In this document: in pieces, positions 6,899-12,221 of the stretch
How positions within the stretch are numbered: position 1 is the first letter of the stretch
How the letters are laid out: each line of letters starts with the position of its first letter
From: Propionibacteriaceae bacterium
Lineage (GTDB): Bacteria > Actinomycetota > Actinomycetes > Propionibacteriales > Propionibacteriaceae
Assembly: GCA_024636075.1 (NCBI GenBank)
Contig: JAGXHS010000103.1
Span: 1 to 12,221, forward strand
Direction: 5' to 3'
DNA length: 12,221 bases
Made by a program: the position numbers and the translations under genes
Notes under the pieces: model-generated
What the model was told of the DNA's origin: nothing
Database searches by the model: none
What the model saw: the letters and a program-made list of their open reading frames with translations, nothing else

Positions 6899-7360
6899 TC
6901 AGTGGTGGCCGCGTGGCAGCGGGATCACCGGGCATTCGAAGCTCTTGACCACGCCGTTGTCCGCCGCGGTCCCAGCCGACAGCGCCGCGTTCAGCTCGGC
7001 GTCGGAGTCCAAGACACCGTTCCCGTTCATGTCGCCTGAGGCAACCGCGGCCTGGTAGCCGTTCATGGCTGGGAAGGCCAAGGCGTGCACCCGCCAGCGC
7101 CCACCGTTGTAGTCGCGATCCCCGGGGGCGGCCGTGGCCACGTTCATCTGGTTGCCGCCGAAGTCATAGATCACGTCGAACGACTTGTCCGGGCCCCCCG
7201 TTCTGCTGAGGTCGGTGGGAGTCGCCACGGTCCGGTACGCCGTCCCGTCGACGTAGAAGGCGGGCCCGGTCACGCCGGCCGCCGCGGGGGTGACACCTGC
7301 TGCCAGGACCATCAGGGCGCCGCCGACCGACGCCGCCATTGCTGCCTTACGAATGCGCAT
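6899..7360 (-). CDS. Small secreted protein with EF-hand-like calcium loop
   Basis: A 153-residue protein with a Sec signal peptide: basic MRIRKAAM, hydrophobic core ASVGGALMVLAAGV, and AxA cleavage after PAAA (residue ~28). The mature part is ~125 residues with no further membrane segment, so it is exported. Near its end DMNGNGVLDSD has the D-x-N/D-x-N/D-G spacing of an EF-hand/dockerin-type calcium loop. The segments FDVIYDFGGNQMNVATAAPGDRDYNGGRW are typical of a conserved but uncharacterised actinobacterial secreted family that I recognise only loosely. A strong Shine-Dalgarno (AAGGAGAGG, complement of 7365-7373) decides for ATG 7360; the longer open frame upstream has no signal-peptide logic. 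I cannot assign a function. Confidence 0.85.
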   Translation of the reverse strand: MRIRKAAMAASVGGALMVLAAGVTPAAAGVTGPAFYVDGTAYRTVATPTDLSRTGGPDKSFDVIYDFGGNQMNVATAAPGDRDYNGGRWRVHALAFPAMNGYQAAVASGDMNGNGVLDSDAELNAALSAGTAADNGVVKSFECPVIPLPRGHH

Positions 7361-7364
7361 GGAA

Positions 7365-7373
7365 CCTCTCCTT
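7365..7373 (-). promoter_or_regulatory. Strong ribosome binding site of the secreted-protein gene
   Basis: AAGGAGAGG on the minus strand, 4 nt before ATG 7360. It is the best Shine-Dalgarno in the window and fixes this start. Confidence 0.7.
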
Positions 7374-7378
7374 TGTCT

Positions 7379-7411
7379 GCCGATCTCTCTGATCGGCCTG
7401 TAAAAAGTCAA
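7379..7411 (-). promoter_or_regulatory. Candidate promoter/leader hairpin of the secreted-protein gene
   Basis: TTGACT (complement of 7406-7411) could be a -35, but the matching -10 is poor. Just downstream lies a perfect dyad GCCGATC-N5-GATCGGC (7379-7397), immediately before the ribosome site. It could be an operator or a 5'-leader hairpin. Confidence 0.4.
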
Positions 7412-7525
7412 CCGCGCTGGACCCCCGGCGGCCATGACGCACCGGTTACGGAGTCCTTACAGACCTGGTGTGCACATCGTGAGGCCTGCTGCGTGAACCA
7501 TGTGCTGCTTGGTCTCGGATTGGAT

Positions 7526-7602
7526 CGTTTTCCCGTGTTCTCGGTCAAATAGCCACTCAGCGGGCGAGAATCCCGTCATCTTGCCGAGATCTCGGGAAAA
7601 CG
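7526..7602. repeat. 19-bp imperfect inverted repeat
   Basis: CGTTTTCCCGTGTTCTCGG (7526-7544) and CCGAGATCTCGGGAAAACG (7584-7602) match as inverted repeats at 16 of 19 positions, with 39 bp between. The right arm itself contains the perfect palindrome CCGAGATCTCGG (7584-7595). No transposase gene is nearby; the arms could be ends of a vanished element or form a large hairpin. Confidence 0.65.
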
Positions 7603-7719
7603 TCCCGTCCCACTGTCGGGAGGGCGCCCGTGTGACCGACTTGTCGGGGAAACGTCCCCGTCCCACAGCCGGTAGGGCGCTCATCTGACCGACCTATCGG
7701 GGAAACGTCGCCCCGCCGG
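7592..7719. repeat. 52/53-bp tandem repeat, about 2.4 copies
   Basis: Copies begin at 7592, 7644 and 7697. The first two full units (52 and 53 bp) agree at about 43 of 53 positions, and the third stops after ~23 bp. Each begins TCGGG(A/G)AAACGTC, a small dyad (CGGGG-AAACGT-CCCCG in copy 2), and shares AGGGCGC and TGACCGAC. It lies in a gene-free stretch between the secreted-protein gene and the YbaK-like gene. Confidence 0.8.
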
Positions 7720-7731
7720 ATTGCTGGAAAC

Positions 7732-7750
7732 CCTCAAGGTCACCTTGAGG
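7732..7750. promoter_or_regulatory. Perfect 19-bp dyad resembling a MerR/SoxR-type operator
   Basis: CCTCAAGGTCACCTTGAGG is 9+1+9 and perfectly symmetric. It resembles the SoxR box CCTCAAGTTAACTTGAGG and the ACCTTGAGG arms of MerR-family operators. It lies 58 bp before the YbaK-like gene start. No MerR-family gene is in the window. Confidence 0.5.
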
Positions 7751-7796
7751 CGCCCGCAGAGTGAGCCCGGACGTGTGGGGCGGGGGTCAGTCTGCG

Positions 7797-7809
7797 TAGC
7801 ATGGCGCCA
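7797..7809 (+). promoter_or_regulatory. Leaderless-type promoter of the YbaK-like gene
   Basis: TAGCAT (7797-7802) fits the TANNNT -10 element of actinobacteria and ends 6 bp before ATG 7809, so transcription would begin at the start codon. No Shine-Dalgarno precedes this ATG, which supports a leaderless mRNA. Confidence 0.45.
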
Positions 7810-8336
7810 TGTTCGATCACCTTGAGACCTTTCCTGCGGCCGATCATCCGGAGTTGTTGGCGCCGCCGGTCGTCGACATGATCCACCTGATCCCCGATGC
7901 CCGGGTGTTCCGGATCGATCCCGAACTGGCGGAGACGGCTGCTCTGGTCGAGGCTTACGGCATCCCGTTGAAGTTGTCTGCGAATTGTGTCATCGTCACC
8001 GGGCGACGCGGCGATGTGGAACGTAGTGCAGCCTGCATGACGCTCGCGACGCACCGGGTGGACGTCAACTCGGTGGTGCGCCGCAGGCTGGAGGCCCGCA
8101 AGGCGTCCTTTGCTCCGATGGACTGGGCCGTCGAACACACCGGAATGGAGTACGGCGGCATCACGCCCGTCGGGCTGCCGGAGGATCTGCCGATCTGGAT
8201 CGACGAGGAGGTCGCCAGTCAGTTGCTGGTGTGCATCGGATCGGGGATCAGGGCATCGAAGCTGATCGTCCCGGCAGCGTCACTGCTCGACCTGCCCCAC
8301 GCGGAACTGGTGGACGAGCTGGCCAAGCCGGCCTGA
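7809..8336 (+). CDS. YbaK/EbsC-family protein (putative aminoacyl-tRNA deacylase)
   Basis: A 175-residue cytoplasmic protein matching the YbaK/EbsC (ProX-like) fold, whose members remove wrongly attached amino acids from tRNA in trans. Segments that support this are ALVEAYGIPLKLSANCVIVTGRRG, CMTLATHRVDVNSVVRRRLEARKASFAPMDWAVEHTGMEYGGITPVGLPEDLPIWID (the conserved basic region, then TGMxxGGITPxGxP), and the C-terminal IGSGIRASKLIVPAASLLDL. Its amino-acid specificity (Cys-tRNAPro, Ala-tRNAPro or other) cannot be told, and an editing role is inferred from the family only. ATG 7809 seems leaderless; ATG 7801 is in another frame. Its stop lies only 2 bp from the stop of the convergent upp gene. 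Confidence 0.88.
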   Translation: MFDHLETFPAADHPELLAPPVVDMIHLIPDARVFRIDPELAETAALVEAYGIPLKLSANCVIVTGRRGDVERSAACMTLATHRVDVNSVVRRRLEARKASFAPMDWAVEHTGMEYGGITPVGLPEDLPIWIDEEVASQLLVCIGSGIRASKLIVPAASLLDLPHAELVDELAKPA

Positions 8337-8338
8337 CA

Positions 8339-8980
8339 TCAGTCAGCGAGCCCGTACAGCCGGTCGCCGGCATCGCCCAGCCCGGGGACGATGTAGCCGC
8401 GCTCGTTGAGTCGCTCGTCGACCGCCGCCACCACCAGAGTGCAGGGAACGCCGAGATCGGTCATCAGGCGGTCGAAGTTCTCGATCCCTTCGGGTGCTGC
8501 CAGCAGACAGATGCAGGTGATGTGATCGGCGCCGCGTTCCACCAGGAACTTCACAGTGCCACCCAGTGAACCACCGGTGGCCAGCATCGGATCGAGAACG
8601 TAGCACTGCCGTCCGGACAGGTCCTTGGGCAATCGCTCAGCGTAGGTGAACGGCTCCAAGGTTTCTTCGTCACGCACCATTCCCACGAAACCGACTTCCG
8701 CAGAGGGCATCAGCCGCATCATGCCTTCAAGCATGCCGAGCCCGGCTCGCAGGATCGGAACGACCAAAGGGCGCGGATGACTGAGCCGGGTGCCTACAGT
8801 CGTCGACACCGGCGTGGTGATCGGGTGGGCCTCCACCCGCACCTCGCGGGTGGCTTCGTAGGCGAGCAGGGTCACCAGTTCTTCGACCAGCGCTCTGAAT
8901 ACCGGACTGCTGGTGGTGACTTGGCGCAGCATCGACAGCTTGGCGGCAATCAGGGGGTGATCCACGACACGGAGCTTCAC
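8339..8980 (-). CDS. upp: Uracil phosphoribosyltransferase
   Basis: A 213-residue pyrimidine-salvage enzyme that makes UMP and pyrophosphate from uracil and PRPP; it is cytoplasmic. The family signatures are in place: VVDHPLIAAKLSMLR (residues 5-19), VPILRAGLGMLEGM (74-87), the PRPP-binding loop VLDPMLATGGS (128-138), and the C-terminal uracil site YIVPGLGDAGDR (196-207). GTG 8980 (MKLRVVDHPL) matches the normal family N-terminus and has AAGG 8 nt upstream; GTG 8989 is a possible alternative. The same frame stays open for nearly 300 bases further upstream, but that part is the antisense of the acidic-protein gene and not a real extension. It is convergent with the YbaK-like gene (2-bp gap) and divergent from the TadA-associated gene. 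Confidence 0.97.
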   Translation of the reverse strand: MKLRVVDHPLIAAKLSMLRQVTTSSPVFRALVEELVTLLAYEATREVRVEAHPITTPVSTTVGTRLSHPRPLVVPILRAGLGMLEGMMRLMPSAEVGFVGMVRDEETLEPFTYAERLPKDLSGRQCYVLDPMLATGGSLGGTVKFLVERGADHITCICLLAAPEGIENFDRLMTDLGVPCTLVVAAVDERLNERGYIVPGLGDAGDRLYGLAD

Positions 8981-9134
8981 AAACGACACCTTGGCACATT
9001 CCGCGCAGAGCCGAGGGTGGGGGGTGAGGATAGCTGCCCAAGGGGCCGATGTATGGTGCTCCGGTAGTCGGCGCTGGATACTGGCGCGCAGGATTCGGCA
9101 ACATCTGAGACTATGAGACGTGGACGACCGAGGC

Positions 9135-9142
9135 GAGGGGGA
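9135..9142 (+). promoter_or_regulatory. Ribosome binding site deciding the GTG 9147 start
   Basis: GAGGGGGA ends 4 nt before GTG 9147. The alternative GTG 9120 has no comparable site, so the shorter protein is preferred. Confidence 0.55.
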
Positions 9143-9146
9143 TGCT

Positions 9147-9836
9147 GTGAGCCAGTTCAGCGATGAGGCAGATTTCGACGCCGAGGATGACGAGCGTGAT
9201 GAGTTGTTTGAGGACGACATCGACGAGTTTGACTCCGGTGATGATTCGGATGACGACGACACCGACGAGGACGACACCGACGACGACGATGATGATGAAG
9301 ATGATGATGAAGATGACGACGACGATGAAGATGATGATGACGAGCCTGAGGACGCGTCGTGGGAAGAAATCGATCTGGTCGTAGCGCTCTACCGGGAGGA
9401 TGGTCAACCTGTCGCCATGTCGATGGCGCCGGAGCTGGCCAACGACCTGGACGAGCTGATCGCGTCACTGCGTCGCATCCCCGGGGATGCTGGCGCAACC
9501 GGACTGGTCTCGATCGCCGGTGAGTTCTTCGTGGTGTGTCGGGTGCGTGGTCGAACCGTGCAGGTGTTGCTGAGCGACGCGGTCGCCGCGAACGACTGGC
9601 CGATTGCCCGCGACGCCGTCTACTTCCTGGGCGAGGACATCCCCGATCCTGATGACGACTCGGAACCCACCGGCGATCTGGGCATCTTGGCCGACCAAGG
9701 CCTGAGCGAGATCAACATGGAGAGCATCGCCGGAAACCTTGACGAGGATTCCGACGAACTCCTCGCACGGATCGTCAAGCGTCTGCGCTTCACCCGCGAG
9801 TACGAGAAGGCGCTCAGCACCCCGCACCGTCACTGA
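9147..9836 (+). CDS. TadA-associated acidic protein (tRNA adenosine deaminase-associated family)
   Basis: A 229-residue protein of the actinobacterial family consistently encoded just before tadA. Residues 1-70 are almost wholly acidic, with residues 29-68 nearly only Asp/Glu in long runs. The rest is a compact domain starting SWEEIDLVVALYREDGQPVAMS. It includes LRRIPGDAGATGLVSIAGEFFVVCRVRGRTVQVLLSDAVAANDWPIARDAVYFLG and ends LLARIVKRLRFTREYEKAL. Its molecular role is unknown; the pairing with TadA suggests a partner or regulator of tRNA A34 deamination, which is inference. GTG 9147 is chosen over GTG 9120 because of the ribosome site. The acidic stretch is far longer than I would expect and is encoded by a GAY/GAR microsatellite. 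The stop is 1 bp before the tadA ATG, so the two are translationally linked. Confidence 0.93.
   Translation: MSQFSDEADFDAEDDERDELFEDDIDEFDSGDDSDDDDTDEDDTDDDDDDEDDDEDDDDDEDDDDEPEDASWEEIDLVVALYREDGQPVAMSMAPELANDLDELIASLRRIPGDAGATGLVSIAGEFFVVCRVRGRTVQVLLSDAVAANDWPIARDAVYFLGEDIPDPDDDSEPTGDLGILADQGLSEINMESIAGNLDEDSDELLARIVKRLRFTREYEKALSTPHRH
9231..9350 (+). repeat. GAY/GAR trinucleotide microsatellite encoding poly-Asp/Glu
   Basis: Nearly unbroken GAT/GAC/GAA/GAG codons in the 5' part of the TadA-associated gene, with local perfect GAT-GAT-GAA-GAT runs around 9288-9312 and 9325-9340. In-frame slippage would change the length of the acidic tail without frameshift. Confidence 0.85.
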
Positions 9837-9837
9837 C

Positions 9838-10290
9838 ATGCCGACGATCTGGGACGACGCCATGACGTTGGCCCTGAATCTGGCCGAGCAGGCCGTCGAA
9901 CACGGTGATGCCCCGATCGGTGCCGTGGTGCTGGGCCCGGACGGTGACGTGTTGGCCACCGCCGGGAATGAACGCGAGCTGACCGGTGACGCCACAGCGC
10001 ACGCCGAGGTGCTCGCACTGCGGCGGGCCTCGCAGGCGTTGGGCACCTGGCGACTGAAAGGCTGCACCTTGGTCGTCACACTGGAGCCGTGCACGATGTG
10101 CGCTGGGGCAGTCGTGCTGTCGCGCGTTGATCATCTGGTGTTCGGCGCCTTCGACGAGAAGGCAGGAGCCGTCTCGTCGTTGTGGGACGTGGTTCGTGAT
10201 CCGCGGCTGAATCATCGGCCCCAGGTCACCTCCGGGGTTCGCGCGGAGGAGTGTGCAGCGATCCTGCGCAAATTCTTCCGAGGCGTCTGA
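9838..10290 (+). CDS. tadA: tRNA-specific adenosine deaminase
   Basis: A 150-residue zinc-dependent deaminase that converts adenosine 34 to inosine in tRNA-Arg(ACG), letting one tRNA read CGU, CGC and CGA. The catalytic motif HAE (residues 55-57: Zn-binding His, proton-shuttling Glu) and the second motif PCTMC (84-88, two Zn-binding Cys) are intact. DAPIGAVV (24-31) and the downstream FGAFDEKAGAVSSLWDVV and LNHRPQVTSGV segments distinguish TadA from cytosine or guanine deaminases. Length is usual for the family. ATG 9838 follows the upstream stop by 1 bp, so translation is probably coupled. The following tRNA-Ser gene has its own promoter-like sequence. Confidence 0.96.
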   Translation: MPTIWDDAMTLALNLAEQAVEHGDAPIGAVVLGPDGDVLATAGNERELTGDATAHAEVLALRRASQALGTWRLKGCTLVVTLEPCTMCAGAVVLSRVDHLVFGAFDEKAGAVSSLWDVVRDPRLNHRPQVTSGVRAEECAAILRKFFRGV

Positions 10291-10303
10291 GCCCTCGACG
10301 CGA

Positions 10304-10333
10304 TTGGCCCCCGAGCGAGCGAGCCACTATTCT
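10304..10333 (+). promoter_or_regulatory. Promoter of tRNA-Ser
   Basis: TTGGCC (10304-10309), 18 bp, TATTCT (10328-10333), ending 7 bp before the first tRNA base. Confidence 0.55.
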
Positions 10334-10340
10334 AGCTCGC

Positions 10341-10425
10341 GGTGACGTGTCTGAGCGGCCGAAAGAGCTCGCCTCGAAAGCGAGTGTGGTGAAAGCCACC
10401 GAGGGTTCAAATCCCTCCGTCACCG
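10341..10425 (+). tRNA. tRNA-Ser(CGA)
   Basis: An 85-nt cloverleaf read directly from the sequence. The acceptor stem GGTGACG pairs with CGTCACC (10418-10424). The anticodon stem CTCGC/GCGAG encloses the loop CTCGAAA, giving anticodon CGA (codon UCG). A long variable arm (GTGG...CCAC) is typical of serine tRNA. The T arm is GAGGG-TTCAAAT-CCCTC and the discriminator base is G73, as required for tRNA-Ser. The 3' CCA is not encoded (CCG follows), so it is added after transcription. It lies 50 bp downstream of tadA. Confidence 0.97.
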
Positions 10426-10449
10426 CCGTGTGATGTCTCAGGACATCGG

Positions 10450-10488
10450 AAACTCCCGAACCTGCACTGCGAGGGTTCGGGAGTTTTC
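10450..10488 (+). terminator. Rho-independent terminator after tRNA-Ser
   Basis: AAACTCCCGAACC (10450-10462) pairs perfectly over 13 bp with GGTTCGGGAGTTT (10474-10486), with an 11-nt loop and a short T-run at the end of the 3' arm. It ends transcription of tRNA-Ser, and perhaps also of the tadA operon. Confidence 0.9.
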
Positions 10489-10558
10489 ATGTCCGGGGTT
10501 GGTGGTCGCGTTCTGGGTTGATCGTCAGCTCGCGCCGGAGCTCCCGGTGGTGGCGTTG

Positions 10559-10577
10559 ACGACTCGGAGCGAGTCGT
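10559..10577 (-). terminator. Hairpin just after the kdpE-like relic
   Basis: ACGACTCG-GAG-CGAGTCGT is a perfect 8-bp stem with a 3-nt loop, 5 bp past the relic's stop on the minus strand. It has no T-run. The position suggests the surviving terminator of the lost gene. Confidence 0.45.
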
Positions 10578-10581
10578 ACCG

Positions 10582-10647
10582 TCAGGGCATGAACCGGTAT
10601 CCCATGCCGGGTTCGGTCAGGAGGTGGCGGGGCCGGGTGGGGTTCCC
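10582..10647 (-). pseudogene. kdpE: KdpE-type response regulator, C-terminal relic
   Basis: On the minus strand, the ~21 codons before TGA 10582-10584 read NPTRPRHLLTEPGMGYRFMP. This matches the very end of the winged-helix domain of KdpE, where PRHLLTEPGMGYRF is the standard ending. Upstream of about 10647 the similarity is lost and I find no receiver domain or DNA-binding helices in any frame up to the antiporter, so only a scrap remains. KdpE would have controlled the Kdp potassium pump. The neighbouring gene is itself a cation/proton antiporter, so this may once have been a larger potassium locus (inference). A chance match is unlikely because of the ordered motif and natural stop, but the piece is short. 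Confidence 0.6.
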
Positions 10648-10799
10648 TGAGGATCCGGGGGAGCAGCTCTTCAAGACCGTGCCGGTGTGGAACCCGAGTG
10701 ACGAGTCGATAGGTTGCGTGGCTGGATTCCCTTCGGCTGCGGATGTCCGTGAACGATCGCTTCGGCCGTTATCTGGCCGCTGTCTGGAACAATCGGGTG

Positions 10800-12171
10800 A
10801 TGGAGGCCCTCGATCTCGCGATGCTGATCGGTGCCGTGGTGGGTCTGGTGGCCATCTTCGCCGCCCGGTTGTCCACTCGATTGGGACTTCCTGCGCTGTT
10901 GCTCTTCCTGTTGGTGGGCATCGCGATCGGCAATTCGGGGCTCGGTCTACGGTTCACCGACGCCGAGATGGCACACGCGCTCGGCTTCGCCGCTTTGGTG
11001 CTGATCCTCGCTGAAGGCGGATTGTCCACCAAGTGGCGTGACATCAAACCGGCGCTCGGGCTGGCCGGTCTGCTCGCCACCCTCGGCATCACGATCAGCG
11101 TCGGTCTGATGGCGCTGTTCGGGGTCGTTGTGCTGAATCTTGACCTGAGAGTGGCCATCCTGCTGGGAGCCATCACTGCGCCCACCGATTCCGCTGCTGT
11201 CTTTTCGGTGTTGCGGGGGCTGCCGCTGCCGTCCCGAGTGAGCGCCTCCCTGGAGGCAGAATCGGGCGTCAACGACGCACCCACAGTGCTGCTGGTGGCG
11301 GCCATGACGGAAATGGCGCTGGGTAATCCACCACACGGCGGCGTCGCGGGGTTGGTCGGTTTGATCGCGCTGGAGCTGGTCGGCGGAGTCGCTCTCGGGC
11401 TGCTGGTCGGTGTGGTGTCAGTGTTCGTGATGCGCAGAATCGCACTCCCTGCCTCAGGGTTGTACCCGTTGGCTGCACTGGCCTGGGCGATCACGGCCTA
11501 TGGGTTGGGTGTGCAGATCCACGTCTCGGGCTTCGCAGCCGTCTACGTGTGTTCGGTGATGCTGGGCAACGGTCGATTGCCGCACCGCCACGCTGTCCGT
11601 TCCTTCGCCGAAGGTGTGGGGTGGATCGCCCAGATCGGTCTGTTCGTGATGCTGGGTCTGCTGGCCGACACCAGCAGGGTCAGCTGGCACGAAGTACTGG
11701 TGGGGATCGGAGCCGGGTTGTGGCTCACCTTCGTGGTGCGTCCCATCTCGGTGATCTCCTGCGGGGTCTGGTTCAAGATCCCATGGCGGGAACAAGCCTT
11801 CCTCAGCTGGGCAGGACTGCGTGGTGCGGTGCCGATCATTCTGGCCACCGTTCCGCTGGCCGCTGCCATTCCCAGCGCGAACTTCCTGTTCGACATCGTG
11901 TTGGTGTTCGTCATCGTCTTCACCGCCATCCAGGGCCCGACATTGCCATGGGCGGCTCGGAAGCTCGGGCTGTTCGACCCGATGCTGGCTCAGGACGTTG
12001 ACATCGAGGCAGCGCCACTTGACACCATCGACGCCGACCTCTTGCAGATCACCGTCCCCAACGGATCACAGATGGCTGGCGTGACCATTCGCGAGCTGAG
12101 GATGCCGGCCAATGCTGTGGTGTCACTCGTGATCCGTGGTGACAGCCAGTTCGCCCCGCACGGTGACGACG
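10800..12171 (+). CDS. CPA1-family K+(Na+)/H+ antiporter with TrkA_C domain, 3' truncated
   Basis: An integral membrane antiporter of the NhaP/CvrA type, exchanging K+ or Na+ for protons. About 457 authentic residues are present. There are around 12 hydrophobic segments. Key motifs are TAPTDSAAVFSVLRG (residues 126-140), EAESGVNDAPTVLL with the ion-binding Asn-Asp pair at 158-159, and GLRGAVPIILA (339-349), the conserved Arg segment of CPA1 proteins. After the membrane part, DADLLQITVPNGSQMAGVTIRELR begins a cytoplasmic TrkA_C (RCK_C) domain that usually senses a nucleotide or ion. The gene does not end naturally: after codon 457 the sequence turns into adapter, which reads on in frame as VSYTHLRAHET, not protein. 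The start is uncertain. ATG 10800 fits the family N-terminus (MEALDLAMLIGAVV), GTG 10797 and ATG 10743 are in-frame alternatives, and no good ribosome site marks any of them. Confidence 0.92.
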
Positions 12172-12221
12172 CTGTCTCTTATACACATCTCCGAGCCCAC
12201 GAGACGCTCATGAATCTCGTA
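12172..12221 (+). other. Nextera transposase adapter + i7 index + P7 start (sequencing artefact)
   Basis: CTGTCTCTTATACACATCT (12172-12190) is the Tn5 mosaic-end complement of Nextera libraries. CCGAGCCCACGAGAC (12191-12205) is the adapter tail. GCTCATGA (12206-12213) is an 8-base index, and ATCTCGTA (12214-12221) begins the P7 sequence. It is not genomic. Confidence 0.99.

Noticed and set aside
7457..7688. Open frames on both strands across the repeat region
   Set aside because: Their sequence follows the tandem repeats, and they show no motif I can name and no ribosome site.
7592..7719. CRISPR array
   Set aside because: The 52/53-bp copies are contiguous without spacers, number fewer than three and diverge; no cas gene is present.
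9111..9146. GTG 9120 as start of the TadA-associated protein
   Set aside because: No ribosome site precedes it, while GAGGGGGA precedes GTG 9147.
8981..9277. N-terminal extension of upp with a Ser-rich segment
   Set aside because: The extension is antisense to the acidic repeat gene and absent from the Upp family; GTG 8980 fits the family start.
9111..9407. Minus-strand open frame rich in Ile/Val, looking like membrane helices
   Set aside because: It is the antisense of the GAY/GAR repeat in the TadA-associated gene; the hydrophobic look is produced by reading ATC/GTC triplets.
10430..11014. Plus-strand open frame across terminator and antiporter start
   Set aside because: It crosses the tRNA terminator and overlaps the antiporter in another frame, with no similarity to any family.

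Overview
The window is GC-rich DNA from an actinomycete (Actinomycetota). The evidence is the pairing of an Asp-rich tRNA adenosine deaminase-associated protein with tadA, a MenB of the mycobacterial Asp-containing type, frequent GTG starts, and at least one gene that looks leaderless. I cannot fix the family or genus from sequence alone. The last 50 bases (12172-12221) are not genomic: they are Nextera transposase adapter, an 8-base i7 index and the start of P7, so the contig end is a library artefact.

Region 1 (1-3720) is a cell-surface glycan block. It holds the 3' end of a GT4 glycosyltransferase, then a two-domain glycosyltransferase (GT-B-like half plus GT-A/GT2 half with a KMDDDN motif). 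A GT2 glycosyltransferase with a C-terminal membrane segment lies on the opposite strand, its stop overlapping that of the two-domain enzyme by 11 bp. Upstream of the GT2 gene is a decayed UDP-glucose 6-dehydrogenase gene (3720-3370, minus). It has lost most of its middle and is frameshifted, but its C-terminus is still readable and its ancestral stop overlaps the GT2 start (ATGGTGA).

Region 2 (3721-5740) carries a glycerophosphodiester phosphodiesterase and menB (menaquinone synthesis), separated by 5 bp and probably co-transcribed.

Region 3 (5741-7808) has a TetR-family repressor divergent from a small cupin protein. Their 83-bp intergenic region contains two separate dyads, the likely operators. 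Next comes a small secreted protein with an EF-hand-like loop (minus strand), then about 450 bp without a convincing gene. That stretch is dense in repeats: a 19-bp imperfect inverted repeat, 52/53-bp tandem repeats, and a perfect 19-bp dyad resembling MerR/SoxR operators.

Region 4 (7809-10488) is housekeeping. A YbaK/EbsC-type protein (possible aminoacyl-tRNA deacylase) converges with upp (uracil phosphoribosyltransferase), with only 2 bp between their stops. Divergent from upp run the acidic TadA-associated protein, tadA (A34-to-inosine tRNA editing), and tRNA-Ser(CGA) with its own promoter and a strong terminator.

Region 5 (10489-12171) starts with a short relic matching the C-terminal end of a KdpE-type response regulator, on the minus strand. 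It is followed by a CPA1-type K+(Na+)/H+ antiporter with a TrkA_C domain, cut off by the adapter.

I see no mobile element, CRISPR array, prophage or defence system. The most informative observations are the two gene relics (ugd, kdpE), the double operator, the repeat-rich gap and the adapter tail.
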